Positions 1 through 8,909 of a stretch of DNA of 14,638 nucleotides are shown here, piece by piece. The notes below the pieces were generated by a model. It was not told the DNA's origin, ran no database searches, and worked only from the letters and a program-made list of their open reading frames with translations. The translations under genes were made by a program, and so were the position numbers. This DNA is from Calocera cornea HHB12733 (Eukaryota > Basidiomycota > Dacrymycetes > Dacrymycetales > Dacrymycetaceae). Each line of letters opens with the position of its first letter. Within the stretch, counting starts at the first letter, position 1. Location of the stretch: the NCBI GenBank assembly GCA_001632435.1, contig KV424202.1, positions 1 through 14,638 of the forward strand. The letters are read 5' to 3'.

Positions 1-119
1 ATTTCTCAAATCTGCTTTATATATGTCTAAATATGATTCCTCTCAAGTAGCAAGTCAATCCATACAGCCATTAATATTATATTACTCATTTGCTGTTCAG
101 GGTACTATAGGGCCTAACA
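1..119 (-). repeat. Possible end of an LTR retrotransposon (Copia-like LTR fragment)
   Basis: Read on the minus strand, a stretch beginning TGTTAGGCCC at 119 runs to the window edge. It contains an ATATATAAAG TATA-like box at 15-24, roughly 100 nt from the putative LTR start. A TG start followed by an AT-rich U3 and a TATA box about 100 nt in is typical of fungal Copia LTRs. The base composition is clearly more AT-rich than the genes to the right. The other end of the LTR, a primer-binding site and a target-site duplication cannot be seen because the window begins here. No polypurine tract sits just outside position 119, so a 5' LTR or solo LTR would be more likely than a 3' LTR. It could also be ordinary AT-rich spacer. 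Confidence 0.25.
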
Positions 120-788
120 AGACATACATACTCCAACTATAGCGGCATGTGCAACACATTTCTACCTAATCAAATCTATCTGGAAAAGATGTTTGGACCT
201 CTGACTGATGATTTCCTATGCAATAGCACTGATATAAGCATTGAAAGGCAGTACAGCAGGGGCTGCAGCAGTGTATCAGCACATGTTTTGAGAAAATAGA
301 GGCCTTCCCACGGTTAAATATCCTTTATTTTTTGCCTCAATCATAACAGAGGGGTCCTAAACACATTGCCAGTATCTAATATACAAGTAGAATAATAGAA
401 TCATGTGATTGCAGGGCTGCAGCAATGCTGCTTTTATTATAGGGGCCCTGCATTTCCGGCCCCTAGCCCATTTTTCCACTGGCTGACGGATCGCTGCAGC
501 AGGGCCCTGTGGCTGTGACCTTCCCAGCCACATTAGGGTCATGTCGGGAAACCCCTCTCTAGGGTCCTTGACATTAGGACCGTGAGCTGGTCGCGACAGG
601 GGTACCGACGGGGGCAGTGTCCACGACGGATGGAGACAATGCGAACGCAAATAGCCAAACTTGTCAGCGACCTCGTTGCACTGTGAGGGATATTTGCCGT
701 CGGTTTCTTATCGGTGTTCTTGTCGCCACGCATACTCCTCAAGTCGCCGGATGGACATCACATGCCGTCCAAGCGGTGTCTTATATGC
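120..788. other. Intergenic region, no gene recognised
   Basis: AT-rich up to about 410, then more balanced towards the SET gene. No open frame here looks coding. The word CTGCAGCA recurs near 262, 417 and 493, and a short inverted repeat (AGGGGCC at 441-447, GGCCCCT at 458-464) is present. These could be remnants of a decayed mobile element, but nothing identifies a family. The part from about 540 to 788 presumably holds the upstream regulatory region of the SET gene. Confidence 0.5.
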
Positions 789-795
789 TATAAAG
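789..795 (+). promoter_or_regulatory. TATA box of the SET-domain gene
   Basis: TATAAAG lies 65 nt upstream of the ATG at 860, followed by a CT-rich tract around 825-845 of the kind often seen near fungal transcription starts. Position and sequence fit a core promoter; no transcript evidence is available. Confidence 0.5.
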
Positions 796-859
796 GCTGC
801 CTCTGTGATCGGGCTTGCCAGCACCTCCTCTCTCCTTCTCCTGCACCCTGCACAACCCC

Positions 860-2195
860 ATGAAGCGCGGATTCCTGAAGAAAGGCTTGGGATTGGAGGA
901 CTCTTCGACGAGCTCGGCGCAGACTAAAGTCAACCCTCCCTCTCCGACAGTCTTACCTCCCCTCGGACGAGATGATGGCTACGTCAGTGACGACCTTCGA
1001 CGAGCTACGGCGCGGGCTGTAAAGCGCACGCACACAGATCCTAGCATGGAGCGTGCCATGAGCCATGGATACGCTGTCTTGGGTTTTGGCATTACGAATA
1101 CCGCCAATTTACACGACACCCTATGCATCACGTATGGAGACAATCGCTCCCATCTCATGGCACATCCTGGTTTTAACAGGTACATGCACCCTCTGCTCTT
1201 GGAGGCGAACCGTTCCGTGGTCGAAATTGTCAAGATCACGGGAAAGGGTCTCGGGATGGTCGCCAAGCAGGACATCCCGCGTGCGACCATATTCCTTCGG
1301 GAGCGTCCGCTCCTTACCCTCGTCGGGACGATCGATCTACAACTGGCTTCTAGGCTTCCGCAGCTCCTCGAGCACATGGACCCACCGAAAAGAGCTGCCT
1401 TTCGAGCCCTGCATAACAGCAAGCTGAAAGGAGATGACGCGACGAATCTAACCGGCATACTCAGGACGAATGGGTTTGAAGTCGAGTGGCCGTTCGATAA
1501 GGGCGAGCCGCAACGGGCTGTCTTTGACTGGATATGCCGTGCAAATCACAGCTGCTCGCCGAATACAGGATTTGAGTGGGACCAGTGATTGTCTCTCTCC
1601 TCGCGACCTCTATCCAGAACTGATTGTTTGTAGTGCGTCATTCTGTGGTATTTTCAGAAGTTTGAGGGATATCAAGCAAGGCGAAGAAGTTTCAGTCACG
1701 TACATCTACTTGCTTCAGTCAGCAGACACTCGCCGTCTAGAGCTCCAGGAGAAGCACAAATTCACGTGTCGATGTTCAGCCTGCGCTCTGCCGCCTGTCG
1801 AGCAGACAAAATCAGACCAGCGCCGCGAGCTGCTTCATTACCGTATGAACTCGAGGCATGCAACGTCCACGGAGCATCTGAACTGCGACCTAAGCGATGA
1901 GTACGTGGAAGAAACGGTTAATATGCTGGATGTGGAGGGTTTGCCAGTCGAAAAGATAAACATGCTCGCTCAGCTTGCCGAGTTGGAGCTGAGAAGAGCC
2001 ACTCATACGGCGGATAGGTATGATTGTGCCTATGCCATAGCACGGCGGGCCGTAGCGGCCATGGAAGACGGCGGATATGACACTGAAAGCAGCCTTCGGA
2101 TGCGAATGAAGAAGATCCTGGAATGCCGCTCCAAGTCTAAAGCTGGTGAGCAGCATAGGTGCGAAAGAATTGCCATGCATACCGCAATCAATTGA
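860..2195 (+). CDS. SET-domain protein, SMYD-like lysine methyltransferase family
   Basis: Two exons, 860-1584 and 1634-2195, give 428 residues. The ATG at 860 is preferred because it is the first ATG in frame and opens MKRGFLKK. The intron 1585-1633 (49 nt) starts GTGATT, has a CTGATT branch-point match near 1619 and ends TTTGTAG. A later acceptor at 1657 also keeps the frame but deletes a beta strand, so the earlier one is preferred. SET landmarks: GKGLGMVA (128-135), ERPLL (148-152), NHSCSPN (229-235), RDIKQGEEVSVTY (253-265), and post-SET cysteines CRCSAC (287-292) that with Cys232 would bind zinc. These are the AdoMet-binding and catalytic motifs of SET enzymes; substrate and cellular location are unknown. 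No MYND finger is visible. A C-terminal helical region follows. A GTGAGC donor at 2146 and CAG at 2208 could splice to a short alternative end (stop 2228-2230). The active-site Tyr265 is present. Confidence 0.85.
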
Positions 2196-2914
2196 CGTAA
2201 ACAAACAGCGTGGTACAGAGGGATGTACTGACTGCGCAGCCCGAACCAGAAGACGGAAGAGGATAGCAGCGTTCTCTGAGCTCTGCGGTGAGCTCCGGAG
2301 GCGCTATAGCTATTAGCGGGTACGTGCATCTCACTGTTTCTACGACCCCTCGTCCCAAGTGCGCGTAGAATGACCACCGAGGAGAGAAAGGCGATGATGG
2401 GGAACGCAAATAACGGAGTAGTGGCAATCATGCTTATCAACGAGAACGACGAAGGCAGTGGATGAATGAGAGGCTTGTGACAATGGCAAAAACCAAATGA
2501 TTGTACCGGGTGTCCATGGTGAAATTGACCAACAGAGACTGTGGTCCTCTCATCTGTATGAAGACGCATGTCCTTCAGCGACGCAAGACCAGACACATAC
2601 CGCAGTCCACCTCTCCCTTCTCGCTCTGGTCTTTCTTCCTTCCCTGTCGTCACGCTTGTTCAGCCGTGACTCGTGACGCATGCATTGCCCTACTTGCTGG
2701 AGTCATTCACAGCTTAAGGCCCCCTGCACCCAGCCATCATTTCGATATCAATTACGACCAAATTTCTAGCGTACGTTGTTTCACAAGCAGAGAGATCACA
2801 TATACACACAAATAACCATGTCGAGGGAAGAACGAAGGAAACGAAGGGGCGAGAGAGCGATAGAAAACAGACATCATCAAGCGCCGTCAAAAGCAGCAAG
2901 CGCGCAGAGAGTCG
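2196..2914. other. Convergent intergenic region
   Basis: This spacer separates the 3' ends of the plus-strand SET gene and the minus-strand Pro/Ala-rich gene and should hold both 3' UTRs. There is a CT-rich tract near 2615-2645 and a purine-rich tract at 2820-2870. A minus-strand frame from an ATG at 2431 encodes a hydrophobic stretch followed by a basic tail, but it runs antisense into the SET gene and has no other support. No terminator or RNA gene could be identified. Confidence 0.5.
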
Positions 2915-5098
2915 CTAAACAGCGCTCGCGCCCCTCGCACGCTCGGTCGCCTTAGGCCCTGTGCGGCCCCAGGCCCAGGTCCACCCGCCAACAGCCCTGA
3001 ACGCGCTCGAAACAGCGCCCCACACGCCCCATCGCCCCTCTTGTTCGTGCAGGGGCGTGTCGGCCTCGGCAAGCGGATCGCGGTGCTCCCTCCACGCCCT
3101 CGGGCCCGACCCCGCCTGCGCCTCCTCTGCGTCCGTCTCGTCACAGTCGAGGGCAAACCGTCGCGTCTTTAGCTCGCTGGCGAAGCTGGCTCTGGACGAC
3201 GCGGGCGAGCCCCAGGCGCGCTCGAGGTCGGTCGCGTGCCGCGGTTCCCGCTGCGGGTGCGGGCACGGTTGTGCGCGCTCCCGCGCCAGCGCGAGGTCCG
3301 CGGTGAGCGTCGCGCCCTCTGGCCATCTGGGCCGGGGCGGCGCCTGCTGCCCCTGCGCGTGCTTCGTCCCCTCCCCGCGCTCGGCCGCAGAGACAGAGAC
3401 AGAGACAGCGGCGGGCAGCGGAGCCTCCTTCTTCCTCTGCTGCTGCGTGTGCGGCGCAGCGCGCGGGCGGAAGAGCGCCTCCCACGCCCAGCACACGAGG
3501 GCGGAGAGGAAGGCGGCGGCGGGCCAGGGGCAGGAGGTGCCGCCCGCGCCCGACGCGCGCGAGAGCATCGCCGCTGTTGCGGAGGCGGGGGCGGAGGAGA
3601 GGGTGGAGGCCGTGCGTGCGTGGGCGTGCGTGGGTTGGCGCTGGTGCTGGTGCTGGGCGGGGAAGGGCCCGGGGGCGGGGGCGGTGGCGGTGGCGGGCGC
3701 GGGGAGGGCGTAGTTGGCCGGGAGGAGGTACGCGGCGAGGATGTCCATCACGCACTGTCTGTTCCTCGCCGGAGGCGCCTCCGGTCGCTGCGGCGCCTCC
3801 TCGCCCCGCTCAAGCGCACCGAGCATGGACGCGGCGGAGGGATGGGGCGTCGGCGGCCGCCGGACGTGCACGGGCAGCGGCCGGGGCGGGCTGGGCGGTA
3901 CCCCCTGCCAGTCCCCGTCGCCGTCGCCGTCGAGGCCGAGGTCGAGGGGCGGGGCCGGCTTGCGCGCGTGCCGGAAGTGCTTCGCTTTGACTTTGCCGTG
4001 CGGTTGCGGTTGCGGCTGCGCTTGGGCGTGCGGGGCGGGGGAGGGCAATGCGTGCGGAGTGGGGGGGACGGGGCGGAGGAGGATGCGGACTGTGGGCACT
4101 TCTGCTTCGTGGGTCTGCTCGGCCGCCCACTCGGGCTGTGTGCTTGCCCGCGCGCGCCCAGCGGCGGATGCGGCGGGTAGCTGGGCATGGCCCGGGGCTG
4201 GGGCTGGGGCAGGGGGGGCAGGAACGTAGGGAAATCCGACGGCGGCCTGGGTCGCGTGCTGCCCTAGGAGGGCGAGGCTGACGGCCGGGGGCGGGGAGGG
4301 GGAGAAGACGCGTGTTGCGGGCCTTGAGGGGCGGGCGAGGGACGGGTGCGGCTCCGTCTGCTCCGCCGGCTTGGGCTTGTGCGGCGCGGGCGCTGGCGGC
4401 TGCGGCTGCGGCTGCGGAGTGGGGTTGGGCGGCGCTCGGCCCGCGGGAACGTTCAGCGTGAGCGGGTTGGAGAGCACGGGCTTGCGCTGCCCGGGGTAGG
4501 CGCCGGCGTAGGGCTCTGTCGACGTCGCGTGCAGCGGCAGCGGTGGCCTGCCCTTGCCCTTGCTCGAGCGCTGGGGCGCGCCCGGTTGGCGGGGAGGGTG
4601 GGAGGGCCGCGAAGTGGTGATGGTGAAGACTGCGTCCGGGGTGTCGCTGAGCGCCACTTGCAGGGCGCGGGTGGTGCGGGAGGAGAGGGCGAGGGCGCCC
4701 GCGGGGAGCGGGAGCGTGTTGGGGCTGCGCTCGCCCAGGGCTTTGCGCCCGGCGCTGCTGGCGGAACGCTTGCGCGTGTCGGGCTTGAGGAGCTGCCTCC
4801 CGGTGGGCGAGCCGTGGATGGCCCCCCCCGCGGCAGGCGAAGGGAGGGAGGTGCTGGTGAACTTGAGCAGGCCCCTGTGCACCTCTGGCAGCGCATCCGC
4901 GTCCGCGTCCGCGTCGTCCACGTCCACGTCCACGTCCACGTCCGGGCCTGTGGTGTGGGTGCTGCCCGGTGCGGGGAGGGCGAGGATGTGGGGTGGGCGG
5001 GAGGGGGAGAGGCGGCGGTGTGTGGGTGCTGAGCGGGCGGGGCCGGGGGGCAGGTGTGTGAGCGGGGAGTCGGGCAGCGCGGGGCCGGGGCGGGGCAT
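2915..5098 (-). CDS. Large Pro/Ala-rich low-complexity protein, unknown function
   Basis: A single uninterrupted frame of 727 residues from the ATG at 5098 to the stop at 2915. The family is not recognised. The protein is dominated by Pro, Ala, Arg and Ser and is probably mostly disordered. An alternating Asp-Val/Asp-Ala run lies at about 53-69. A basic Ser-rich patch near residues 108-130 (KRSASSAGRKALGERSP) could be phosphorylated. MDILAAYLLPANYALP at about 451 and a hydrophobic segment WPAAAFLSALVCWAWEALF near 522-542 stand out, the latter a possible single membrane helix. An acidic motif FALDCDETDAEEAQ (about 645-660) and a Trp-rich tail (about 695-715) look less random and argue for real coding. 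GC content is very high, so long shadow frames exist on both strands; this is the longest. The frame stays open upstream of 5098 without an ATG, so the true start could differ. Confidence 0.55.
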   Translation of the reverse strand: MPRPGPALPDSPLTHLPPGPARSAPTHRRLSPSRPPHILALPAPGSTHTTGPDVDVDVDVDDADADADALPEVHRGLLKFTSTSLPSPAAGGAIHGSPTGRQLLKPDTRKRSASSAGRKALGERSPNTLPLPAGALALSSRTTRALQVALSDTPDAVFTITTSRPSHPPRQPGAPQRSSKGKGRPPLPLHATSTEPYAGAYPGQRKPVLSNPLTLNVPAGRAPPNPTPQPQPQPPAPAPHKPKPAEQTEPHPSLARPSRPATRVFSPSPPPAVSLALLGQHATQAAVGFPYVPAPPAPAPAPGHAQLPAASAAGRARASTQPEWAAEQTHEAEVPTVRILLRPVPPTPHALPSPAPHAQAQPQPQPHGKVKAKHFRHARKPAPPLDLGLDGDGDGDWQGVPPSPPRPLPVHVRRPPTPHPSAASMLGALERGEEAPQRPEAPPARNRQCVMDILAAYLLPANYALPAPATATAPAPGPFPAQHQHQRQPTHAHARTASTLSSAPASATAAMLSRASGAGGTSCPWPAAAFLSALVCWAWEALFRPRAAPHTQQQRKKEAPLPAAVSVSVSAAERGEGTKHAQGQQAPPRPRWPEGATLTADLALARERAQPCPHPQREPRHATDLERAWGSPASSRASFASELKTRRFALDCDETDAEEAQAGSGPRAWREHRDPLAEADTPLHEQEGRWGVWGAVSSAFRAVGGWTWAWGRTGPKATERARGASAV
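4893..4943. repeat. Hexamer tandem repeat inside the Pro/Ala-rich ORF
   Basis: Repeats of GTCCGC then GTCCAC (plus strand), encoding on the minus strand the alternating Asp-Val/Asp-Ala run. The unit is a multiple of three, so copy-number change would keep the frame, as expected for a coding minisatellite. Confidence 0.8.
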
Positions 5099-5117
5099 CG
5101 TTCCGTGGGCGGTGTGG

Positions 5118-5159
5118 GTGAGGGTGATGGTGAGGGTGATGGTGAGGGTGATGGTGAGG
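5118..5159. repeat. 12-bp tandem repeat, 3.5 copies
   Basis: Three identical copies of GTGAGGGTGATG followed by half a copy, ending 20 nt upstream of the ATG at 5098 on the opposite strand. If transcribed with the minus-strand gene it would lie in the 5' UTR. Confidence 0.9.
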
Positions 5160-5342
5160 ACGGGGAGGGTGTTGTGGGTGGGGTGGGAGAGGAGGAGGGG
5201 GAGGAAGAGGACGCTGCCTGACGAGGAGGGAGCCGCGCGCGGGGGGGTGTTGGATATCCATATCGCCCGCCCTCGCCCCCCTCGAGTGTTTACTACGTAA
5301 TGCCGTCTGTGTGGCCGCTGTGTGCGTGTGTGTTGGGGGGAT

Positions 5343-5366
5343 GGAGGGTTGGAGGGATGGAGGGAT
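5343..5366. repeat. 8-bp G-rich tandem repeat, 3 copies
   Basis: GGAGGGTT, GGAGGGAT, GGAGGGAT in direct succession, just after a GT-rich tract. The repeated G runs could form a G-quadruplex; this is inference only. Confidence 0.8.
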
Positions 5367-5806
5367 GGCCTCCCTCAGGGCGGCCGACCGGGGGCGAGCG
5401 TCTGACCTGCCCCGTCCATCGGCAGGCGGCTGGAGCGCCCCTTCGGCCCTAACGGCAGGCGCCCATCGGCGATACCAGTTCAGACCGACCCGCGCCGGAA
5501 GGCACCCTGCACCCTCACACTCACCCTCACCACCAAGCGCAGACTAGCAGCAGCGGCAGCAACGGGCGCAGCGGAATGACGCGTGGGGCGGCGAGACTGG
5601 GACGGGCCACAACCGGGTGCGCCGGAGAAGCTGAAGCTGAAGAAGAAGAAGAAGCGGAGCCCGTCCCCCGACCGTGACAGCGACGGTCGCAGCACGCAGC
5701 ACAACAACGGAGCCCAACTGAAGTTCCTGCTGCTGCTCGCCCAAACAACAACCCGCTGCCGCCCAGCGTGGAAGAGCCCGAGAACGAGGAGGAGGAGGAG
5801 GCGGAG

Positions 5807-6288
5807 ATGGACGGCCAGCCCTACTACGTGCTGCCGGAGCACCGCGAGGCGCAGCACAAGCCGTCTGATGCGAAGTTTGCGAAGCTGCCGTGGGGCTCAA
5901 CGATGGGATACCAGTGGTTGTGGCCACAGATATCCGCGCGGCCGCGTAGCCTGGCTTTCCATTACCTCAAGGCGGAGCTGCATAACTATCCCGGTGCGTC
6001 CCGCCGGTGCTGGGCTGGGGCGTACCGAGAATGGGCTGACGGACGTGCACAGGCTACAGGGGCATCAGCAGCCCCAAGTCGCACGTCATGGCGCAGCTCA
6101 ATCAGTCTCTGGTCGATCTGCCCATCCACTATGGGCTGCGATGGGTGGGCGTGCCGGCCCGGCCCGGCCCGGGATTCAAGTGGAAGACGTTCGGGGCCGT
6201 GACCTGCCAAGCTGAAGCAGGCGTTCTGCTGCTGGCCTGTGACCGTGCTCGCCCGAGTGAAGGCATTCAGGGAGGCGCAGCGGGCTGA
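5807..6288 (+). CDS. Small spliced protein of unknown family; 3' end uncertain
   Basis: Exons 5807-5993 and 6053-6288 give 140 residues. The intron (59 nt) is convincing: GTGCGT donor, GGCTGAC branch point at about 6035, GTGCACAG acceptor, and both flanks look coding. The protein starts MDGQPYYVLPEHREAQ, continues with LPWGSTMGYQWLWPQ and, across the junction, LHNYPGYRGISSPKSH, then LPIHYGLRWVGVPARPGP and FKWKTF. It is rich in aromatic residues and has no signal peptide. The family was not recognised. The end is doubtful: after about 6200 a different frame reads as a good alpha-helical tail (FREAQRAEEAALKAALQ) ending in LDGLFG and a stop at 6341-6343. A third intron with a weak donor (for example 6180-6270) or a one-base frameshift would join it. 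The start is also soft: the frame is open upstream to 5678 with an acidic Glu-rich stretch. Confidence 0.5.
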
Positions 6289-6343
6289 GGAAGCGGCGCT
6301 CAAGGCGGCGCTGCAGGCTGAGCTGGACGGCCTGTTTGGCTAG

Positions 6344-6762
6344 GGGAGGGGGTGCAGGGGGGCCATACACGACGATGTGTAGATACCGGAATCCATTTGG
6401 TGCTGCATCAATGGGTGGTGCTGCGTACGGTGCTGCAGGACGGAGTGGCGGCGGTGGCGGTGGTGGGGCATGTGACAAGGTGGAACCCTGAGCCCACCAA
6501 CGGACGTTCCCGTCCCGCATCCAGCACACTACGGTGGGCATGGAGTGCACGGTTACCCTATACTGCTGCCCCGCGATGGCGCGATTGGTCAGGGTCAGGG
6601 TCTGCTCCTCCCGGCCTTGGCCATACAGTAGTTTGTTTCAGGCATTCCGTACAAACCCCCGTTCATACTCGAAGCCGATAATTTCGATTCCATGCTTCAT
6701 TAGCCATATAATACAGCTACTACTCGGCTGATTTCCCACTACCGCACGGTCTATTTCACGAA
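6344..6762. other. Intergenic region downstream of the 5807 gene and FBX-A
   Basis: Between the convergent 3' ends of the 5807 gene and FBX-A. A short Gly/Ala-rich frame on the plus strand from an ATG at 6374 (MCRYRNPFGAASMGGAAYG) ends in a stop near 6490. It may be a leftover exon, but no splice signal links it convincingly. The right part (about 6650-6760) is more AT-rich and probably 3' UTR. Confidence 0.4.
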
Positions 6763-8361
6763 TCATCCGATCTGCGACCTTCTCATGTCCCGGTCATCAT
6801 GGTTTTGTCGAGCCCGCACGATCCGATCCAGGGCAGCCATATGGTGCCTCACCTCTACCTCTTGATTTGTAGTCAATCCCATGAGGCGGAGGTTTCGGCT
6901 ACCCAGATTCAGTAGACAGGCAAGATGTTGGAGCGTTGGCATTACTCCAAGCTCAAAGCGCAGCTCTTTCAACTTTGCCCCCAGTTTAGGTGTCTTGGCC
7001 GTTTGCGTGAAGTCAACCATTGTAAGACAGACCGAGGTCAGGCGCGGTGCTACGACTGAGCATTCCATGACACCTTGGTAGCTCAAACGGGTGTTTGGGG
7101 CCAATCCATATGGACCATTTCCCATGCCCCATTGTTTCCAGTGAACGGAAAGTGTCTCGATAAGGGGCCAGGACGTTGCCATATTCCGAAGGTCGAGGTC
7201 GTTCAGCCAGAGTCTGCAGTCCATATCGACCGTCAAATGGAATGTCCGGATATTGTTGCAGTCATACAATTTTTCCATTTGTTGCCATAGAAGGTCCTGA
7301 TTTGCTCGGAGTTCTGATACGAAACGAATAGAGAGCTGTCGAACTCGAAAACAGCACTTTCCTGCGGCATGTGCGAGAATCTCGGGATTTTTGCGCGGTT
7401 GGAGGTGAGCTTGGATCACGAGGAATACGCGTTGGACGCTAGAACCTAGGACTCGCACAAGCTTTGCATTTCCTTCGACATTACCATCCAGCGCTAGCTC
7501 CTCTAGGTTCTCAAAATAGCCAGCAGGAACCACTGGTGGTCCATCGTGCGGGAAGTTCGCATCGAGCTGGTCGGTGGCATTGACGACCAACCGGAGCAAG
7601 GAAGAAAGGCTTGCTAGTGCATTGATAACCTCGGACGATAGTAAACCGGCGACTATTGTCAAGTCGCGCATACAGCCGAAGGACGACACGATTGTCTTGA
7701 AGCGTTGCTCGGTATCTAGAAGCCCCCAGCAAGATCCGAACGGGCCAAAAAGCTCCAGACTTTCCAGGTGACTAGACACAAGAAGGGTTTGATCGAGGAC
7801 TTTGTAAGCGCTCGACACCCATCCGGAAGAGAAAGCGGAGATCGTCATTGACAGATGCCTCGTTCCTAGTTGTAGAAAGTTCGAAGACATATCGAAACCG
7901 ACGAGTCTATTCCAGGTAAGATGCGTACTTCGTGCGTTTGGAAACAGCTCGATGCTTGGAAATGCATGTATCAATGCCTTCAGGGCGGCGCGGCCCAAAG
8001 TCGACTCGTCCGACGCATCGAATCGTGCTCTCAGTCGCCGAGGTTGTCGCAAATAGAACAGTACAACATCTCTCCTCTGGATCAAATGAGCACTCTCAGA
8101 GCGACTCTCGAGACGATGAATTCGTCATTCTCTCACCTGGTCATGCTGGCGGTCTATATGCTGCGTAACTCCATCCTTCATCTTCAGAATCTCGCAAAGT
8201 GCATGTATATGCACCAGTGATACCTCTTGCCATGCGTACGAAAGAGCCGCCTGAGTGAAGCCGCGGCAGGTGCCTGCGAGAGCGACAAGATCCTTTTGTC
8301 GGGGGTAGACTTGGGATGCTATCATGTCAACCAGCTCTGGGATTAGGAAAACCTTGTGCAT
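6763..8361 (-). CDS. F-box/LRR-like protein (FBX-A)
   Basis: Two exons: 8137-8361 and 6763-8076, 512 residues in total. The ATG at 8361 opens MHKVFLIPELVDMI, the usual start of agaricomycete F-box proteins. The F-box spans about residues 4-50, with LIPEL, then LVALAGTCRGF and ALSYAWQEV. The intron (8077-8136, 60 nt) has a GTGAGA donor right after codon 75 and a CCAG acceptor, phase 0. Exon 2 carries irregular leucine-rich segments (for example LESLELFG, LEELALDGN, VRQLSIRF, IETLSVHW, LKELRFEL) spaced as in fungal F-box LRR folds. By family knowledge the F-box would bind Skp1 in an SCF ubiquitin ligase and the repeats would bind the substrate; the substrate is unknown. A 19-nt CG-rich palindrome lies 38 nt upstream of the ATG. 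Confidence 0.8.
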
Positions 8362-8909
8362 CACGATTGTGGGTTGTTGGTAAGAAGATGAACACTGCAC
8401 GCGTCGCGGCGACGCGTCAATCACGGACTCGCGGAGATGACGCAAGCTCATTGCCGTATGTTCCAGACTAGACAGTGCCAAGGAACAAACCAAAAGTCAC
8501 CCAAGTAGCCTTCATATATTCACAAGGTTGGGAGGGCTTTCTGGGAGATTTCTTTTCCTCTTTGAGACTGTGATGCGCATACGGGCCCAGAGGATGGTGC
8601 TGTACCGCGCCTTCCCACCTACACTATGGCAACACATGACAGGAAAGTGTAGCAACTCCTCACTGTGACCAAACTGATGGTCTATGCATGATCTCGCGAA
8701 CGGGGAGAAAACTAGCTGAGTTTGGAGAGCCCGCTCGGCACTTTGGATGCCTTCACACCTCAATGGGTACGATGGCAATGATCATGTACCAGTCTCAATG
8801 GTCTCTGGTCTTTCTTCTCGATGCCTGACCTCCCTCCTCGACCCACTCGATACATTGCACAGGGCTATCTTCCCACAACCTACACCTTCGACGACCAGCT
8901 CCCTTTGTT
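8362..8909. other. Region between FBX-A and FBX-B
   Basis: This should hold the 5' UTR and promoter of FBX-A and the 3' UTR of FBX-B, both on the minus strand. A TATA-like GAATATATG (minus strand) lies near 8513-8521, about 155 nt upstream of the FBX-A ATG. Frames on both strands near 8512-8778 have no coding character. No other gene was recognised. Confidence 0.45.
8399..8417. promoter_or_regulatory. CG-rich perfect palindrome with two ACGCGT boxes upstream of FBX-A
   Basis: ACGCGTCGC, one G, then GCGACGCGT: two exact 9-nt inverted arms around a single base. Each arm carries ACGCGT, the sequence of the MCB element bound by the fungal MBF (Mbp1/Swi6-type) factor. It lies 38-56 nt upstream of the start codon, where a dimeric regulator could bind. 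Binding is inferred. Confidence 0.5.

Larger units (their letters stand above)
5099..5806. other. Divergent upstream region between the Pro/Ala-rich ORF and the 5807 gene
   Basis: This GC-rich stretch should contain the promoters of the two divergent genes. It holds two short tandem repeats (listed separately), a GT-rich run near 5320-5340, and AGC/GCA-rich and GAA-rich microsatellite-like stretches at 5540-5570 and 5629-5655. A plus-strand ATG at 5576 opens a short frame rich in Glu that stops at 5675. It could be joined to the 5807 frame by a GTGACA...CCCAG intron (5674-5766), giving an acidic N-terminal extension. No clear TATA box was seen. Confidence 0.4.

Noticed and set aside
1585..1657. 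73-nt version of the SET-gene intron ending at TTTTCAG
   Set aside because: It keeps the frame but leaves only a few residues between the NHSC and GEE motifs; the 49-nt version restores the usual SET spacing.
2204..2431. Minus-strand frame from an ATG at 2431 encoding a hydrophobic segment and basic tail
   Set aside because: It continues antisense into the SET gene, shows no splice or promoter signal, and one hydrophobic stretch is not enough to call a gene.
2818..2955. Short basic plus-strand frame starting MSREERRKRR
   Set aside because: It arises from a purine-rich tract at the 3' end of the minus-strand gene and has no other support.
3236..4180. Long plus-strand frames (up to 314 codons) within the GC-rich region
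   Set aside because: They lie antisense to the 727-codon ORF, consist of Arg/Gly-rich low complexity and are what very high GC content produces in several frames.
8512..8778. Minus-strand frame between FBX-A and FBX-B
   Set aside because: It has no recognisable domain or splice context and lies where a promoter and 3' UTR are expected.
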